A stretch of 64,000 nt of DNA from Chromatiales bacterium (GCA_016789845.1 JAEUQA010000062.1:124001-188000); one strand, 5' to 3'; positions 54,237 through 64,000 are shown, counted from the first letter of the stretch. The notes: generated from the letters alone by a model not told the origin. Made by a program: numbers and translations.

Positions 54237-55508
54237 CTATACGCGAATCGTGAGGCCGTCAGAGAGTGCGTTCCGGTAGGCGCGCCAGGCCGGCAGCACG
54301 CCCATGAGCAGCGCGGCGCCGACGACCACCGCGGCGATCGTCAGGTCCCACTGGCCAGGCGCCCGGAGCGCCACGAAGATGCCAAAGCGTTCCTCGATGA
54401 GGGGAGCCGCGACGGCGAGCAGCAGGTAGAGGGTCGCAAAGCCGAGGACCACGCCGGCGAGGGCGAGCAGGCCGGCCTCGCTCACCAGCAGCCCGAAGAT
54501 GTGCCAGGGCCGGGCGCCCACGGACCGGAGGATGGCCATCTCCCGCCGGCGCTCGTTCAGGCTGGTGAGTATCGCGGTGAGCATGCCGAGCAGGCCGCCC
54601 AGCACGACGAAGGCGCTGATCGCGAGCAGCGCGATCTCCACGACGCCGACCAGGTCCCAGAGCTGCTGCAGGGCGACGCCGGGGATGATCGCGGACAGGG
54701 GCTCCCCGGGGTATTCGTTCACCGCCCGCTGCAGGCGGAAGGAGGCGGCCCTGGACTTGAGCCCGACCAGCACGGCGGTGATGGCCTTCGGCGTCAGGTC
54801 CATCGCCCGCAGCTCATCCGGCGAGACTTCCTGGCCCCGGATCCGGGTGCCGCTCTGCCAGTCCGCGTGGATGGCCTCGATGGCCTCCAGGCTCACGTGG
54901 ACGGTGCGGTCCACCGGCGTGCCGGTCTTCTTCAGGATGCCCCGGATCACGAAGGGCTTGTCGTCGTGGTTCATGAAGCTCACGGCACCGAGGCCGTGGG
55001 CGATCACGACCGGTTGCCCGACCTGGTAGCCGAGCTGGCGGGCCACGTCGGCGCCGATGACCGCGTCGAACAGGTCCGCAACGGGCCCACCCGCGTCGAA
55101 CTGCAGCGTACGGTCGCCGGCAAAGCGGTAGTGCTCGTAGTAGGCCGGCGTGGTGCCCAGCACCCGGAAGCCCCGGTGGGAGTCGCCCAGCGACAGGGGG
55201 ATCGTCCAGGCCACCTCGCGCCGCTCCGCCAGCTCCTGGTAGGTCTGCCAGGTGATGTTGTTGGTGGCGTTGCCGATGCGGAACACGGCGTAGAGCAGCA
55301 GGTTCAGGTCGCCGCTGCGCGCGCCGACGATGAGGTCCGTGCCGGAGATCGTGTTGGCGAAGCTGGCCCTGGCCTCGGTGCGCACCCGCTCCACGCCGAG
55401 CAGCAGCGTGACGCTGACGGCGATGGAGAAGATGGTGAGCAGCGCCGTGCCACGCCGGTTCCACAGGCTGCGGGCCGCCAGGCCGAAGATGGTGCCGAGG
55501 CCGCTCAT
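54237..55508 (-). CDS. ABC transporter permease (FtsX/MacB type)
   Basis: 423 aa. The start at 55508 overlaps the ATPase stop by ATGA. An N-terminal helix (SLWNRRGTALLTIFSIAVSVTLLLG) leads to a large periplasmic MacB-PCD-like domain with LIVGARSGDLNLLLYAVF, then three helices with NERRREMAILRSVGARPW before the second, the FtsX coupling motif. Such permeases do not usually import; in MacB/LolE relatives they drive mechanotransmission. In the zrg-like context it may extract or load zinc-related ligands; the exact role is open. Confidence 0.88.
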   Translation of the reverse strand: MSGLGTIFGLAARSLWNRRGTALLTIFSIAVSVTLLLGVERVRTEARASFANTISGTDLIVGARSGDLNLLLYAVFRIGNATNNITWQTYQELAERREVAWTIPLSLGDSHRGFRVLGTTPAYYEHYRFAGDRTLQFDAGGPVADLFDAVIGADVARQLGYQVGQPVVIAHGLGAVSFMNHDDKPFVIRGILKKTGTPVDRTVHVSLEAIEAIHADWQSGTRIRGQEVSPDELRAMDLTPKAITAVLVGLKSRAASFRLQRAVNEYPGEPLSAIIPGVALQQLWDLVGVVEIALLAISAFVVLGGLLGMLTAILTSLNERRREMAILRSVGARPWHIFGLLVSEAGLLALAGVVLGFATLYLLLAVAAPLIEERFGIFVALRAPGQWDLTIAAVVVGAALLMGVLPAWRAYRNALSDGLTIRV

Positions 55509-56209
55509 GCCGCGGCCGGCCGGGCCGGCGCATTCAGCTCCAGCAGGTCGAGTTGCCGGTCGAACTGGCCGGCCAGCGACCGGTCGTGGCTGACGAAGAC
55601 GATTGCGCTGCCCGCGGCCGTGCACTCGCTCATCAGCAGCGCGATGAAGTCCGCCCGGGCATCGGCATCCAGCGAGGAGGTGGGCTCGTCGGCGATCACC
55701 AGTTCGGGGCGACCGATCAGCGCGCGGGCCGCCGCCACCCGCTGCTGCTGGCCGATGCTGAGCTCGGTGACGCGGCGGTCCAGCAGGGCGGGGTCGGAGA
55801 GACCCAGGTGGCCCAGCAGGCGCTCCGCCTCCGTGCGGATGTCCGTGGCCTCCGTCAGGGCCCGCGCCCGGCGCCTGGCCGAGAACCGGCAGGGCAGGGC
55901 CACGTTGTCCCGCACCGACAGGTAGGGCAGCAGGTTGAACATCTGGAAGATGAAGCCGATGCGGTCCACCCGGAGCGCGTCGCGCCGGGCCGAACTGAGC
56001 TCGCCCAGCGACTCGCCGAGCACCCGGACGGTGCCCCTGCCGGGCGTCAGCACGCCGCCGATGAGCCCGAGCAGCGTGCTCTTGCCGCTGCCGCTCGGGC
56101 CGCTGATGAAGACCCGCTCGCCCGGCGCGACTTCGAGTCGGGCGATGTCCAGCAGGGGCTTGCCGCGGCCCCAGCCGAACACGACATCCCGCAGCTCGAC
56201 CGCGCTCAT
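55505..56209 (-). CDS. ABC transporter ATP-binding protein (LolD/MacB type)
   Basis: 234 aa from the ATG at 56209, which overlaps the DUF2796 stop (ATGA); the longer frame lies inside that gene. Walker A GPSGSGKST (37-45), signature ELSIGQQQRVAAARAL and Walker B LVIADEPTSSLD are intact, with a switch His in VSHDRS. The sequence groups with LolD/MacB-type exporter ATPases, matching the FtsX-type permease. It powers the zrg-like system from the cytoplasmic face. Confidence 0.9.
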   Translation of the reverse strand: MSAVELRDVVFGWGRGKPLLDIARLEVAPGERVFISGPSGSGKSTLLGLIGGVLTPGRGTVRVLGESLGELSSARRDALRVDRIGFIFQMFNLLPYLSVRDNVALPCRFSARRRARALTEATDIRTEAERLLGHLGLSDPALLDRRVTELSIGQQQRVAAARALIGRPELVIADEPTSSLDADARADFIALLMSECTAAGSAIVFVSHDRSLAGQFDRQLDLLELNAPARPAAA

Positions 56210-56727
56210 TGCGGCAGCAGCACCCGCGTCGTGCCCGGGGTGAGGACCACGGCCTTCTGGCCGGCTGCTGTCACCACGCTCGCCGGGAGCCGCACGGTGC
56301 CGGGGAACGCGGTGAAGACCTTCGCTTCGATCCAGGTGAGCGCCGGGGGGCTGCCGCACCGGAATTCCCAGAAGGCCTCCAGGTTGGCGTGGCCGTCGGC
56401 CCCGTAGTCGGGCGGCGACACCGCCGCCGACTGCAGGCGGCAGTGGGCGCCCTCGGGCATCAGGAACAGGGTGGCCCCGTCCCGCAGCACGTTGAGCACC
56501 CGCGCCAGTTCCTGCTTCTCCTGGTCATTGGCGGGCTTGCGCTCGAAGCCCAGGAAGTTGGCCGCAGGCCCGTCCAGCTCGATCACCAGGCTCTGGCCTT
56601 CCACCGCGATGCCCAGCGCGGTGCTGCCGTGCTCGTGCCGGCCGGCGGAGCGGGTCTCGCCGGCCGCGAGGCCGGTCCCCGGGAAGGCGCCGCACAGGAA
56701 ACAGACCGTCAACAACCAGTACCGCAC
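56206..56727 (-). CDS. ZrgA-family (DUF2796) periplasmic protein
   Basis: 173 aa from GTG 56727, with GGGAGAAA 8 bases upstream. After a signal peptide (CFLCGAFPGTGLAAG), RHEHGSTALGIAVEGQSLVIELDGPAANFLGF is the DUF2796 core, with the leading HEH a likely zinc site and a Cys pair (HCRLQ and FRCGSP). In Vibrio the homologue ZrgA is a zinc-regulated periplasmic protein of a zinc-uptake operon. It heads the four-gene operon here. No Zur-like palindrome is visible upstream in the 66-base divergent gap, so regulation is unclear. Confidence 0.87.
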   Translation of the reverse strand: MRYWLLTVCFLCGAFPGTGLAAGETRSAGRHEHGSTALGIAVEGQSLVIELDGPAANFLGFERKPANDQEKQELARVLNVLRDGATLFLMPEGAHCRLQSAAVSPPDYGADGHANLEAFWEFRCGSPPALTWIEAKVFTAFPGTVRLPASVVTAAGQKAVVLTPGTTRVLLPQ

Positions 56728-56793
56728 GCGGATTTCTCCCTAGAATGGATGCCCGGACCCAACCTTCACCGCGTACTGTACTGGAGAGTCCCC

Positions 56794-57312
56794 ATGAGCA
56801 CCGCCTACCGCTGGGTCGAGCCGCCCTGGCCCCTCACCGAACTCCCCCGGGACCAGCTGGAAGACCGTATCCAGCAGTTATTGGGTTCCACCAACATGTG
56901 CGTCATGGCCACCGTCAGCAAGAAGGGCCAGCCCATCGCCAGCCCCATCGAGTTCTACGCCGACGGCCTGGACCTCTACATGCTGCCGGATCCCGGCACG
57001 CCCAAGCTGAAGGCGCTGCAGCGCGATCCGCACATCTCGGTGGCCGTCCACGGCGCCTACCACGGCTGGCACAGCGCCCGCGGCGCCCAGATCTTCGGCC
57101 AGGCCCACATCATCGAGCCCCACGCGCCCGGCTGGGACCATGGCATGAAGATCTTCCGCTGGCACGAGTGGATGAGCGATCTCGCCATGGACACCAGCAA
57201 GCCCTTCGAGCGCCAGGTCCTGAAGGTGGTTCCCGACCGGATCCTCTATACCGAGACCTGGCTGTGGAAGCTCGGGTTTGGCGCGAAGCAGAAGTGGCTG
57301 AAGGCGGGGTAG
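56794..57312 (+). CDS. Pyridoxamine 5'-phosphate oxidase-like protein
   Basis: 172 aa. MCVMATVSKKGQPIASPIEFYADGLDLYMLPDPGTPKLKAL and HISVAVHGAYHGWHSARGAQIFGQA match the split-barrel flavin-binding PNPOx-like fold; TKLRAL-type positions and the G-A-Q-I strand are typical. It is not a true PdxH, since the substrate-binding C-terminus differs. It may bind FMN or heme; the substrate is unknown. GGAGAG precedes the ATG at 56794. It is divergent from the zrg-like operon. Confidence 0.8.
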   Translation: MSTAYRWVEPPWPLTELPRDQLEDRIQQLLGSTNMCVMATVSKKGQPIASPIEFYADGLDLYMLPDPGTPKLKALQRDPHISVAVHGAYHGWHSARGAQIFGQAHIIEPHAPGWDHGMKIFRWHEWMSDLAMDTSKPFERQVLKVVPDRILYTETWLWKLGFGAKQKWLKAG

Positions 57313-57336
57313 GAGCGGCAAGGAGCCGCCGAAGAT

Positions 57337-58485
57337 TCAGTCGCGAGATTTATCCAGTCCCATGCCGATCATCTGGTTGGTCGCGACGGCAGGATGGAGG
57401 GGCCGGCCTTCGGCTCGTCCCACCCTCAACCAATGGGCAAAGCCTGAATCCAGGTCTCCGGACCTGACCTGCGCGTCGACGTCAGGATTGGCTGCCAGGT
57501 ACGGAATCTCAAGAAAGTCCGGATCCAGGGGCGGGGAATCACCCAGGTATGCCTGGATGAAGGCGCCGGTCACCTTGCCGACGGCCTCGTCCAGGACGTG
57601 GAGGCGATCCGGTGCGTAGTTGGCGGACTGGGCGCCCAGCGTAATCATCTCGAAACTGGGGAAGTAGGCCACGTCCGCATGAGCGCGGCAAAAGGCCTCA
57701 GCGGCGGCGCGCAACGTGCACTTCGAGCGGGTGTTGGCGACCAGCACATCGTCTCCGGAAAACGTAGCAGTCATCGGCACAGGGGAGACGGTCACGATCA
57801 GGCGGCTTCCCGGGTTTAGCTGCTTGAGGATTGCGTAGAAGCGTTCGAGGGCACCCTGGTTGTCTGCGACATCCGTGATGTGCAGCTCGTAGCGGTTGGG
57901 CTGGCGGCGGACGCTGAAATATCGCGGTCCGGAATTGAGCCAGATATCGTGGGTTGCATCACGCCAGACTTCGTTGAGACCCAGGGTGACGATCACCACA
58001 TCCGCCCGGGCGATTCGCGGAAAGTAGTCTCCGCTGAGGTAGGCCCTTCGGGCGAGGGCCCTGTCCCGGGTCACTGGCTGGACCCCGGGCGCAAGCTGCA
58101 GGTCCAGCCAGCCGGAATCTGCCTCGACGAGGACGGCGCCGGGATCGGCCGGCGGAGCGACCAGCCACTGCAACTCCTGCAGCATCGAATGAGTCGTGAA
58201 CTTGTTGACCAGGCCATTCGGTCGCCCCGGCCACTCTTCCCGGGGCGAATGGATTCCCTTGGACAGCACGGGAATCCCCCGGTAAAGGAGGTGCTCTTCG
58301 ATATTGCGCGCGAAACAGGAGCCGATGCAGAAAACCTCGTGCGACCGCTCGATCTTGAAAGTTCGCTGGAAGTGAACAGGGACTGGCGCACCGGTCAGCC
58401 GCTTCGCAGCTTCCTCCCACTGGGCCCCCGGTGACTTGGTGATCCGGGTCCAGGCTTCCTGCGCAGTCAATCGGTCGTAGCTCAT
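57337..58485 (-). CDS. GSCFA-family protein
   Basis: 382 aa. The family motif GSCFA (55-59) in VFCIGSCFARNIEEHL is intact, with later VVIVTLGLNEVWRD and RLIVTVSPVPM following the SGNH/GSCFA hydrolase fold; GLNEVW corresponds to the block-III Asn-containing motif and the GSCFA Ser would be nucleophile. These proteins are probably polysaccharide- or lipid-acting esterases; the substrate is unknown. It follows a methyltransferase gene by 29 bases, and the C-terminal 60 residues resemble a separate small domain (PPLDPDFLEIPYLAANPDVD...). Confidence 0.82.
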   Translation of the reverse strand: MSYDRLTAQEAWTRITKSPGAQWEEAAKRLTGAPVPVHFQRTFKIERSHEVFCIGSCFARNIEEHLLYRGIPVLSKGIHSPREEWPGRPNGLVNKFTTHSMLQELQWLVAPPADPGAVLVEADSGWLDLQLAPGVQPVTRDRALARRAYLSGDYFPRIARADVVIVTLGLNEVWRDATHDIWLNSGPRYFSVRRQPNRYELHITDVADNQGALERFYAILKQLNPGSRLIVTVSPVPMTATFSGDDVLVANTRSKCTLRAAAEAFCRAHADVAYFPSFEMITLGAQSANYAPDRLHVLDEAVGKVTGAFIQAYLGDSPPLDPDFLEIPYLAANPDVDAQVRSGDLDSGFAHWLRVGRAEGRPLHPAVATNQMIGMGLDKSRD

Positions 58486-58514
58486 GTAAGCGCCTGAAAA
58501 ATGCCGGAACGGAA

Positions 58515-59273
58515 CTAGGTCGCCGGGGGTTCCTGCGGCCGGAGAACCAGGCTGAACCGTCGCCTGCCATCCCGTCCCATGGAGAAGTAATCGTTTACGC
58601 CACGCAAATCGGAGAAAACGGCGGCATTCCAGTCGATAGGACTGCAGTTCATGCCCAGCGACCTGGCCATCAGATTCAACCCGCCTTTGCTCGCCAGCCC
58701 GACGATGTTCTCCGGCTGGCCGTATTTGTTCTCGATGGCATTCAGGATGCTTTCAGTGGGCTCCATCTCCAGCTTAATGAATGCATCCTCCGAATCGATA
58801 AGCACGGTGTCCAGGACAATCATTGTGGGCGAAAGCTCTCGCATGAGCTTGAGCATCAAGTAATGATCCATTACGTGATAAAACAAGCCCAAATTGAGTA
58901 TGACGTCGAACCTCTGTCGTTCCCGCACGAGTTCGGGCAAGACATCAAACACGTCACCCCGTATGAACTGATAGCGGGATTGATCCATTGCACTGAATGC
59001 CGGGCTGCGGAAGTCGATCAGTTCCTGTCGACACTCGATCCCCACGACGTGCCTTGCGCCAAGCATCAGAGCTGCAAAACTCCAGCGCCCATCGTGCGAT
59101 GCGAGATCCAGTACTGTCCTGCCCTCGATTTCCCCGCGAAGAGGTTCCAGAATCACGCGGTGCCGCGCGTTGAGCCGGGCACGCTGGAAGTCGTTATAGA
59201 AGAATGTGCCCCCATTGCCCCATTCAAGGACGCGGTCTTCTCCAAAGCCATTTTCAATCGAGAATATCGCCAT
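58515..59273 (-). CDS. Class I SAM-dependent methyltransferase
   Basis: 252 aa from the ATG at 59273; a longer frame upstream has no better start. GRTVLDLASHDGRWSFAALMLGA is the SAM motif I (about 52-74), followed by HVVGIECR with the acidic residue and DVILNLGLFYHVMDHY as the post-motif. The substrate is unknown; the fold recalls tRNA mo5U or small-molecule methylases. It lies 29 bases before the GSCFA gene on the same strand and both are noticeably more A/T-rich than their surroundings, so they may be co-acquired surface-modification genes. Confidence 0.8.
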   Translation of the reverse strand: MAIFSIENGFGEDRVLEWGNGGTFFYNDFQRARLNARHRVILEPLRGEIEGRTVLDLASHDGRWSFAALMLGARHVVGIECRQELIDFRSPAFSAMDQSRYQFIRGDVFDVLPELVRERQRFDVILNLGLFYHVMDHYLMLKLMRELSPTMIVLDTVLIDSEDAFIKLEMEPTESILNAIENKYGQPENIVGLASKGGLNLMARSLGMNCSPIDWNAAVFSDLRGVNDYFSMGRDGRRRFSLVLRPQEPPAT

Positions 59274-59381
59274 AATCCCGGCCTGACGGTGCTTCACTGT
59301 GGGTCGCGACGCGGATGCGGGATGATCGCATAGCCAACGGCCAATCCGCCCTAGGCCCGGGGCCATCTTGAGCGGAACGTA

Positions 59382-59403
59382 GCCAGGGCTAGCCAGCCCT
59401 GGC
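59382..59403. terminator. Hairpin between cytochrome c lipoprotein and methyltransferase genes
   Basis: A perfect 9-bp stem, GCCAGGGCT (59382-59390) and AGCCCTGGC (59395-59403), with loop AGCC. It sits 26 bases downstream of the cytochrome gene on the minus strand. No T run follows, so it may be a weak or Rho-dependent terminator. Confidence 0.5.
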
Positions 59404-59428
59404 GATACGGGCCGGTGTCCGGGCGCGG

Positions 59429-59881
59429 CTAGGGGTAGACGTAGCCGTAGGGGTAGGCCTGCGGCGGTACCACCTGGTAGACCGACTGGAGAAACGCCAC
59501 CAGATCCGTCAGTTGCTGGACCGTCATCACGTCGTTCACCTTGCCGACCTCCATCAGCGACTCACCTTCCGGTGCGACCACGTCGCGCGGATAGCCCGGC
59601 GCGATCCGGTGGGACGGGTTGATGATGGACGTGACCAGCTGCCCGTAGCTCTTGACCAGGCTCACCTCGCCGCCAAGTTTCACCGCTGCCGCCGGGGTGC
59701 CTTCGAAGCGGGCATCTACGCCTTCCACCTGATGGCAGGCGTAGCACTGCAGGTCGACGAATGCCTGGCGCCCGGCCGCTGCATCACCGTCCGGGAGTCG
59801 AAAGCCCGCGGCGGACTTCGGCCCCGTGCCGCAGGCGGACAGCAGGGCGGCACCCAGTGCGATCACGAACAGCGCCTTCAT
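59429..59881 (-). CDS. Lipoprotein c-type cytochrome
   Basis: 150 aa. The lipobox ALLSAC places the lipidated Cys at 17. One heme motif CYACH (46-50) and LVTSIINPSHRIAPGYP plus MTVQQLTDLVAFLQSVY give a single-heme class I cytochrome anchored to a membrane. The C-terminal tail is Tyr/Pro-rich (QAYPYGYVYP). It is probably an electron donor or acceptor for periplasmic chemistry. GAGG precedes the ATG. A small membrane ORF lies upstream on the same strand. Confidence 0.85.
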   Translation of the reverse strand: MKALFVIALGAALLSACGTGPKSAAGFRLPDGDAAAGRQAFVDLQCYACHQVEGVDARFEGTPAAAVKLGGEVSLVKSYGQLVTSIINPSHRIAPGYPRDVVAPEGESLMEVGKVNDVMTVQQLTDLVAFLQSVYQVVPPQAYPYGYVYP

Positions 59882-59965
59882 GATGAGGACCTCGGCTGCT
59901 GGCTGGAGATCCTCTCACCATAGCCCTGTCGGCCCCCGCTGGCGAGTAGGTAAAATCCCGAAGCC

Positions 59966-60073
59966 TCAGATCGCCAGGGCGATGAACCGCACGATGCCGG
60001 CCAGGGCGATAAGGCTGATGGCAACGACGAAGGCCGTTTCGACGTACTGACTGAGCGAGCTGAGGCGGGTCAT
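59966..60073 (-). CDS. Small single-span membrane protein (35 aa)
   Basis: A 35-residue ORF from the ATG at 60073 to TGA at 59966-59968. A clear ribosome site (GGAGAAG) lies 4-5 bases before the ATG. The product has one hydrophobic helix (TAFVVAISLIALAGIVRFIALAI) after a polar start (TRLSSLSQYVE). It lies 84 bases upstream of the cytochrome c lipoprotein gene on the same strand. It resembles small accessory subunits of membrane enzymes; no family can be named. Confidence 0.5.
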   Translation of the reverse strand: MTRLSSLSQYVETAFVVAISLIALAGIVRFIALAI

Positions 60074-60207
60074 GGGCTTCTCCGTGAAAGGTTGGATGAC
60101 GCCCGGGATTTCGGGGCGCCGCCCGCGGCGGATGCGGCTGAAGGGCCATCGTTACAAAGAGTTACAGACCGCCCGCTGGCCGGCACCCGCCCTATACTCA
60201 GGGCCGC

Positions 60208-61761
60208 ATGGCCAGCCCCCCGCCCAGTTCCGGAAATGACGCCCTCCGCCAGGCCATGGCGCTGCACCGGGCGGGCCGCCTGCAGGAAGCCGACGAGCGC
60301 TATGCCGCCGTTCTTCGCGCAGAGCCGAGGCAGGCGCAGGCACTCCGCCTGCGGGGCATCCTGGCCCGGGACACGGGCCACCACGAACTCTCGCTGAAGC
60401 TGCTCCGCAAGGCCGCGGATGCCGCGCCGGCGGACCCGGAACCCGCCGCCGAACTGGGCCTCTCCTGCCTGGCGGCCGGCTACCTGCAGCTGGCCGAAGC
60501 CGCGTTCCGCAAGGCCCTCGCCCGGGACCCGGACTCCGGGAAAGCGCTGGCGAACCTGGGCGCGCTGCTCCAGTACCGGGGCCACGCGCAGGCCGCCATC
60601 GACTGCCACCGGCGGGTCCTGGAGCTGGACCCGGATGACCTGGAGGTCCGCTGCAACCTGGCCACGACGCTGGTCGAGGCGGGCAGGGGCGATGAAGCGC
60701 TGGTCGAGTGCGACGCCGCGCTGGTGGTCGCGCCGGGCGAGCCCGGTCTGCTGGCCACGAAGGGCGCCGTCCTCGTGGGCCTCGGCCGCCATGCCGACGC
60801 GGCGCCGCTGCTCGAGGCGGCGCTGGAGGCGGGCCCCGACGACATGGCGCTGATCAACCTGGGACTGGCCCGCCAGGCGCTCGGTCAACCGGGCCAGGCG
60901 ATTGCCGTCCTCGAGACCGCTGTCCGCGTCAATCCGGACAACGCACGGGCGACCGCCGATCTCACCGCGTTGCTGTCGGCGGAGGGCCGCAGCGAGGCGG
61001 CCCTCCGGCTGAGCGACGACTTCCTGAAGCGCCACCCCGGCGAGCGGCTCGTGCTTGCTTCCCGGGGCGTTGCCCTGCGGGATGCCGGCCAGGCCGAACA
61101 GGCGCGGGCACTCATCGACCTGGAACGACTGGTCAGGATCAGCGAACTGCCCGTGCCCCGGGGCTTCACCGGCATCGCCGAGTTCAATGGGCAGCTCGCC
61201 ACCCTGTTGCGCGGCGATCCGTCCCTGCTCGCCAGTCCCCTCAGCAAGGCCACCCGCGGCGGTGCGCAGACCGGCGAGCTGGATCCGGATTCTTCACCGA
61301 TCCTCGGTGCGTTCCGTGACACGCTGAACGCGGAACTGCGCACGCTGGTGGGAGAGTTGAGGAGGGAGGGTTTTGCCGGGCACCCCGTGATGGCCTGGGC
61401 CGCGGAGCGCTGGACCTTGCGACTATGGGGAACCCTGCTCGCGCCTGGCGGCCACCAGCTCCCGCACCTGCACCCCCTGGCCTGGCTGAGCGGTGTCTAC
61501 TATGTGGAGGTGCCGCCGGGTCTCGGCACCGACGGCGCCCTGGAGTTCGGCGAGCCTCCGCCCGGGATCAGCGCGCGTGTCGGGCCGGAACGTCGCCGGA
61601 TCAGCGCGACACCCGGGCGCCTGGTCGTGTTCCCGTCCTGGTTCTGGCACCGGACGCTGCCGTTCACCCAGCCGGGCGAACGGATCAGCCTGGCTTTCGA
61701 CGTGATGCCGCTGGCTACCGGGGCCTGTTCCCCCGGCCGCCCGGTCGTCAGCCGCGCTTGA
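60208..61761 (+). CDS. TPR-repeat protein with 2OG-Fe(II) oxygenase domain
   Basis: 517 aa. Residues 1-300 are tetratricopeptide repeats (for example PEPAAELGLSCLAAGYLQLAEAAFRKAL and its successors). The last 190 residues form a putative 2-oxoglutarate/Fe(II) dioxygenase (PF13759 type): HQLPHLHPLAWLSGVYYVEVP with iron-binding His, and RLVVFPSWFWHRTLPF with the distal His, then an Arg (ERISLAFDV) for 2OG. It may hydroxylate a protein or glycan. It starts 8-10 bases after a TATACT box, so it might be leaderless; no ribosome site is seen. It overlaps the GlsB gene at its 3' end. Confidence 0.8.
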   Translation: MASPPPSSGNDALRQAMALHRAGRLQEADERYAAVLRAEPRQAQALRLRGILARDTGHHELSLKLLRKAADAAPADPEPAAELGLSCLAAGYLQLAEAAFRKALARDPDSGKALANLGALLQYRGHAQAAIDCHRRVLELDPDDLEVRCNLATTLVEAGRGDEALVECDAALVVAPGEPGLLATKGAVLVGLGRHADAAPLLEAALEAGPDDMALINLGLARQALGQPGQAIAVLETAVRVNPDNARATADLTALLSAEGRSEAALRLSDDFLKRHPGERLVLASRGVALRDAGQAEQARALIDLERLVRISELPVPRGFTGIAEFNGQLATLLRGDPSLLASPLSKATRGGAQTGELDPDSSPILGAFRDTLNAELRTLVGELRREGFAGHPVMAWAAERWTLRLWGTLLAPGGHQLPHLHPLAWLSGVYYVEVPPGLGTDGALEFGEPPPGISARVGPERRRISATPGRLVVFPSWFWHRTLPFTQPGERISLAFDVMPLATGACSPGRPVVSRA

Positions 61762-62002
61762 AGATTCCGAGTTTCCCGAGGATGAAGATGAGGATCACCG
61801 CGCCGGCGATCGCGACCAGGAAGCCCGCGATCCGGCCCCCGGCAGTGATTCCCAGCAGCCCGGCGATCCAGAAGCCGAGCGACGAGCCCACGATGCCGAC
61901 CAGCACGTTGGCGATCCACCCCATCTGGGCGTTGGTCTTCATCACGATGCTGGCCAGCCAGCCGACGATTCCACCGATGATCAACGAGATGATCCAGTTC
62001 AT
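61748..62002 (-). CDS. GlsB/YeaQ/YmgE-family stress-response membrane protein
   Basis: 84 aa with three hydrophobic helices. IIGGIVGWLASIVMKTNAQMGWIANVLVGIVGSSLGFW is the Transgly_assoc (GlsB/YmgE) signature with its Gly-rich repeats. The family responds to envelope and osmotic stress with no set biochemical role. GGGGGAG lies just before the ATG at 62002. Its 3' end overlaps the convergent TPR-oxygenase gene by 14 bases. Confidence 0.9.
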   Translation of the reverse strand: MNWIISLIIGGIVGWLASIVMKTNAQMGWIANVLVGIVGSSLGFWIAGLLGITAGGRIAGFLVAIAGAVILIFILGKLGIFKRG

Positions 62003-62277
62003 GGCATATCTCCCCCGGTTGATTCACTTGCCAGGTCGATAGTACGCCCAAGGAGCGGCTTCAGTCTCGGGCGAGGGGAGCGACGCCAACCCTGATGCAG
62101 CTACTGGCGGAACGCCCGGACAGAGCGGCAGCGTGGGCGGGTGTCCCGTCTGGCGCTCACCGGGTCCTCCCGGTAGCCGGACGGGATCCCGGCCGGGATG
62201 CCGCGGGCCACGGAGTCCGTTCGGTCGCGCCTGAAGGTGAAGGCGCGGCTCCCGGCGGGCTGGATTACCATTTACCC
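62003..62277. other. Intergenic region without recognised gene
   Basis: 275 GC-rich bases between the GlsB gene (minus) and the diheme cytochrome (plus). It holds a short stem ACCGGG/CCCGGT (62159-62174) and a 10-base palindrome CGGGATCCCG near 62182. An open frame spans it in line with the cytochrome gene, but no signal or start supports it. It probably contains both promoters. Confidence 0.4.

Positions 62278-64000
<1,723 letters not shown>

Noticed and set aside
56728..56793. Zur box in the divergent gap before the zrg-like operon
   Set aside because: No A/T-rich TGTTATA-type palindrome is present in this GC-rich 66-base gap.

Overview
The window is a GC-rich chromosomal stretch from a Gram-negative bacterium. 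Outer-membrane barrels, lipoproteins, an AsmA protein, a patatin-barrel autotransporter, a fatty-acid cis/trans isomerase and an MltF-type transglycosylase all need a double membrane. The gene mix (cti, zrg-like ABC operon, mltF, vapBC, DUF3604 next to a barrel) best fits Pseudomonadota, probably a gammaproteobacterium outside the well-known families; this is inference. I see no rRNA, tRNA, CRISPR array, phage or insertion sequence.

Layout. 1-8918 (minus): a fermentation block. Its transcription order is a twin-arginine-signalled L-serine dehydratase, an MFS transporter, phosphotransacetylase, acetate kinase, pyruvate formate-lyase, its activating enzyme, then a partial DUF1624 acyltransferase. 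Together these would turn serine into pyruvate, then formate and acetyl-CoA, then acetate and ATP. 9209-18697: small hypothetical genes, VIT1- and MarC-type membrane proteins, two tandem AspT-type antiporters, an MscS channel coupled to a barrel protein, and a Spy/CpxP-like periplasmic protein. 18889-31553: envelope genes: a PlpD-like patatin autotransporter overlapping an AsmA gene, an MltF-like lipoprotein, a barrel protein, a DUF3604 protein and Cti. A short relic of a second DUF3604 gene and a nested palindrome lie here.

31728-45673: two secreted proteins of unknown function, three putative lipid-acting lipoproteins (phospholipase D, LssY_C, GxSxG hydrolase), a parvulin-like protein with HupE/UreJ, a VTT protein, a P-type ATPase, TrmO, GabT and a small DMT-type protein. 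45696-46430: a VapBC-type toxin-antitoxin pair with a readable promoter/operator. 46607-50358: a CrtU-like FAD desaturase with a Rieske partner, then a secreted metallopeptidase-like protein. 50550-53659: cytochrome c, tandem universal stress protein, DUF2934, DUF302 and a propeller-like protein. 53684-56727 (minus): a compact four-gene ABC operon resembling the zinc-regulated zrg system. 56794-64000: a PNPOx-like protein, a visibly more A/T-rich methyltransferase-GSCFA pair, two more cytochromes c, a 35-residue membrane ORF, a TPR/2OG-oxygenase, a GlsB-type protein and the start of asd.

The most interesting system is the serine-to-acetate block. An iron-sulfur serine dehydratase that appears to carry a Tat export signal sits just upstream of a transporter translationally coupled to phosphotransacetylase. 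This suggests serine may be deaminated outside the cytoplasm and the product imported for substrate-level ATP synthesis.
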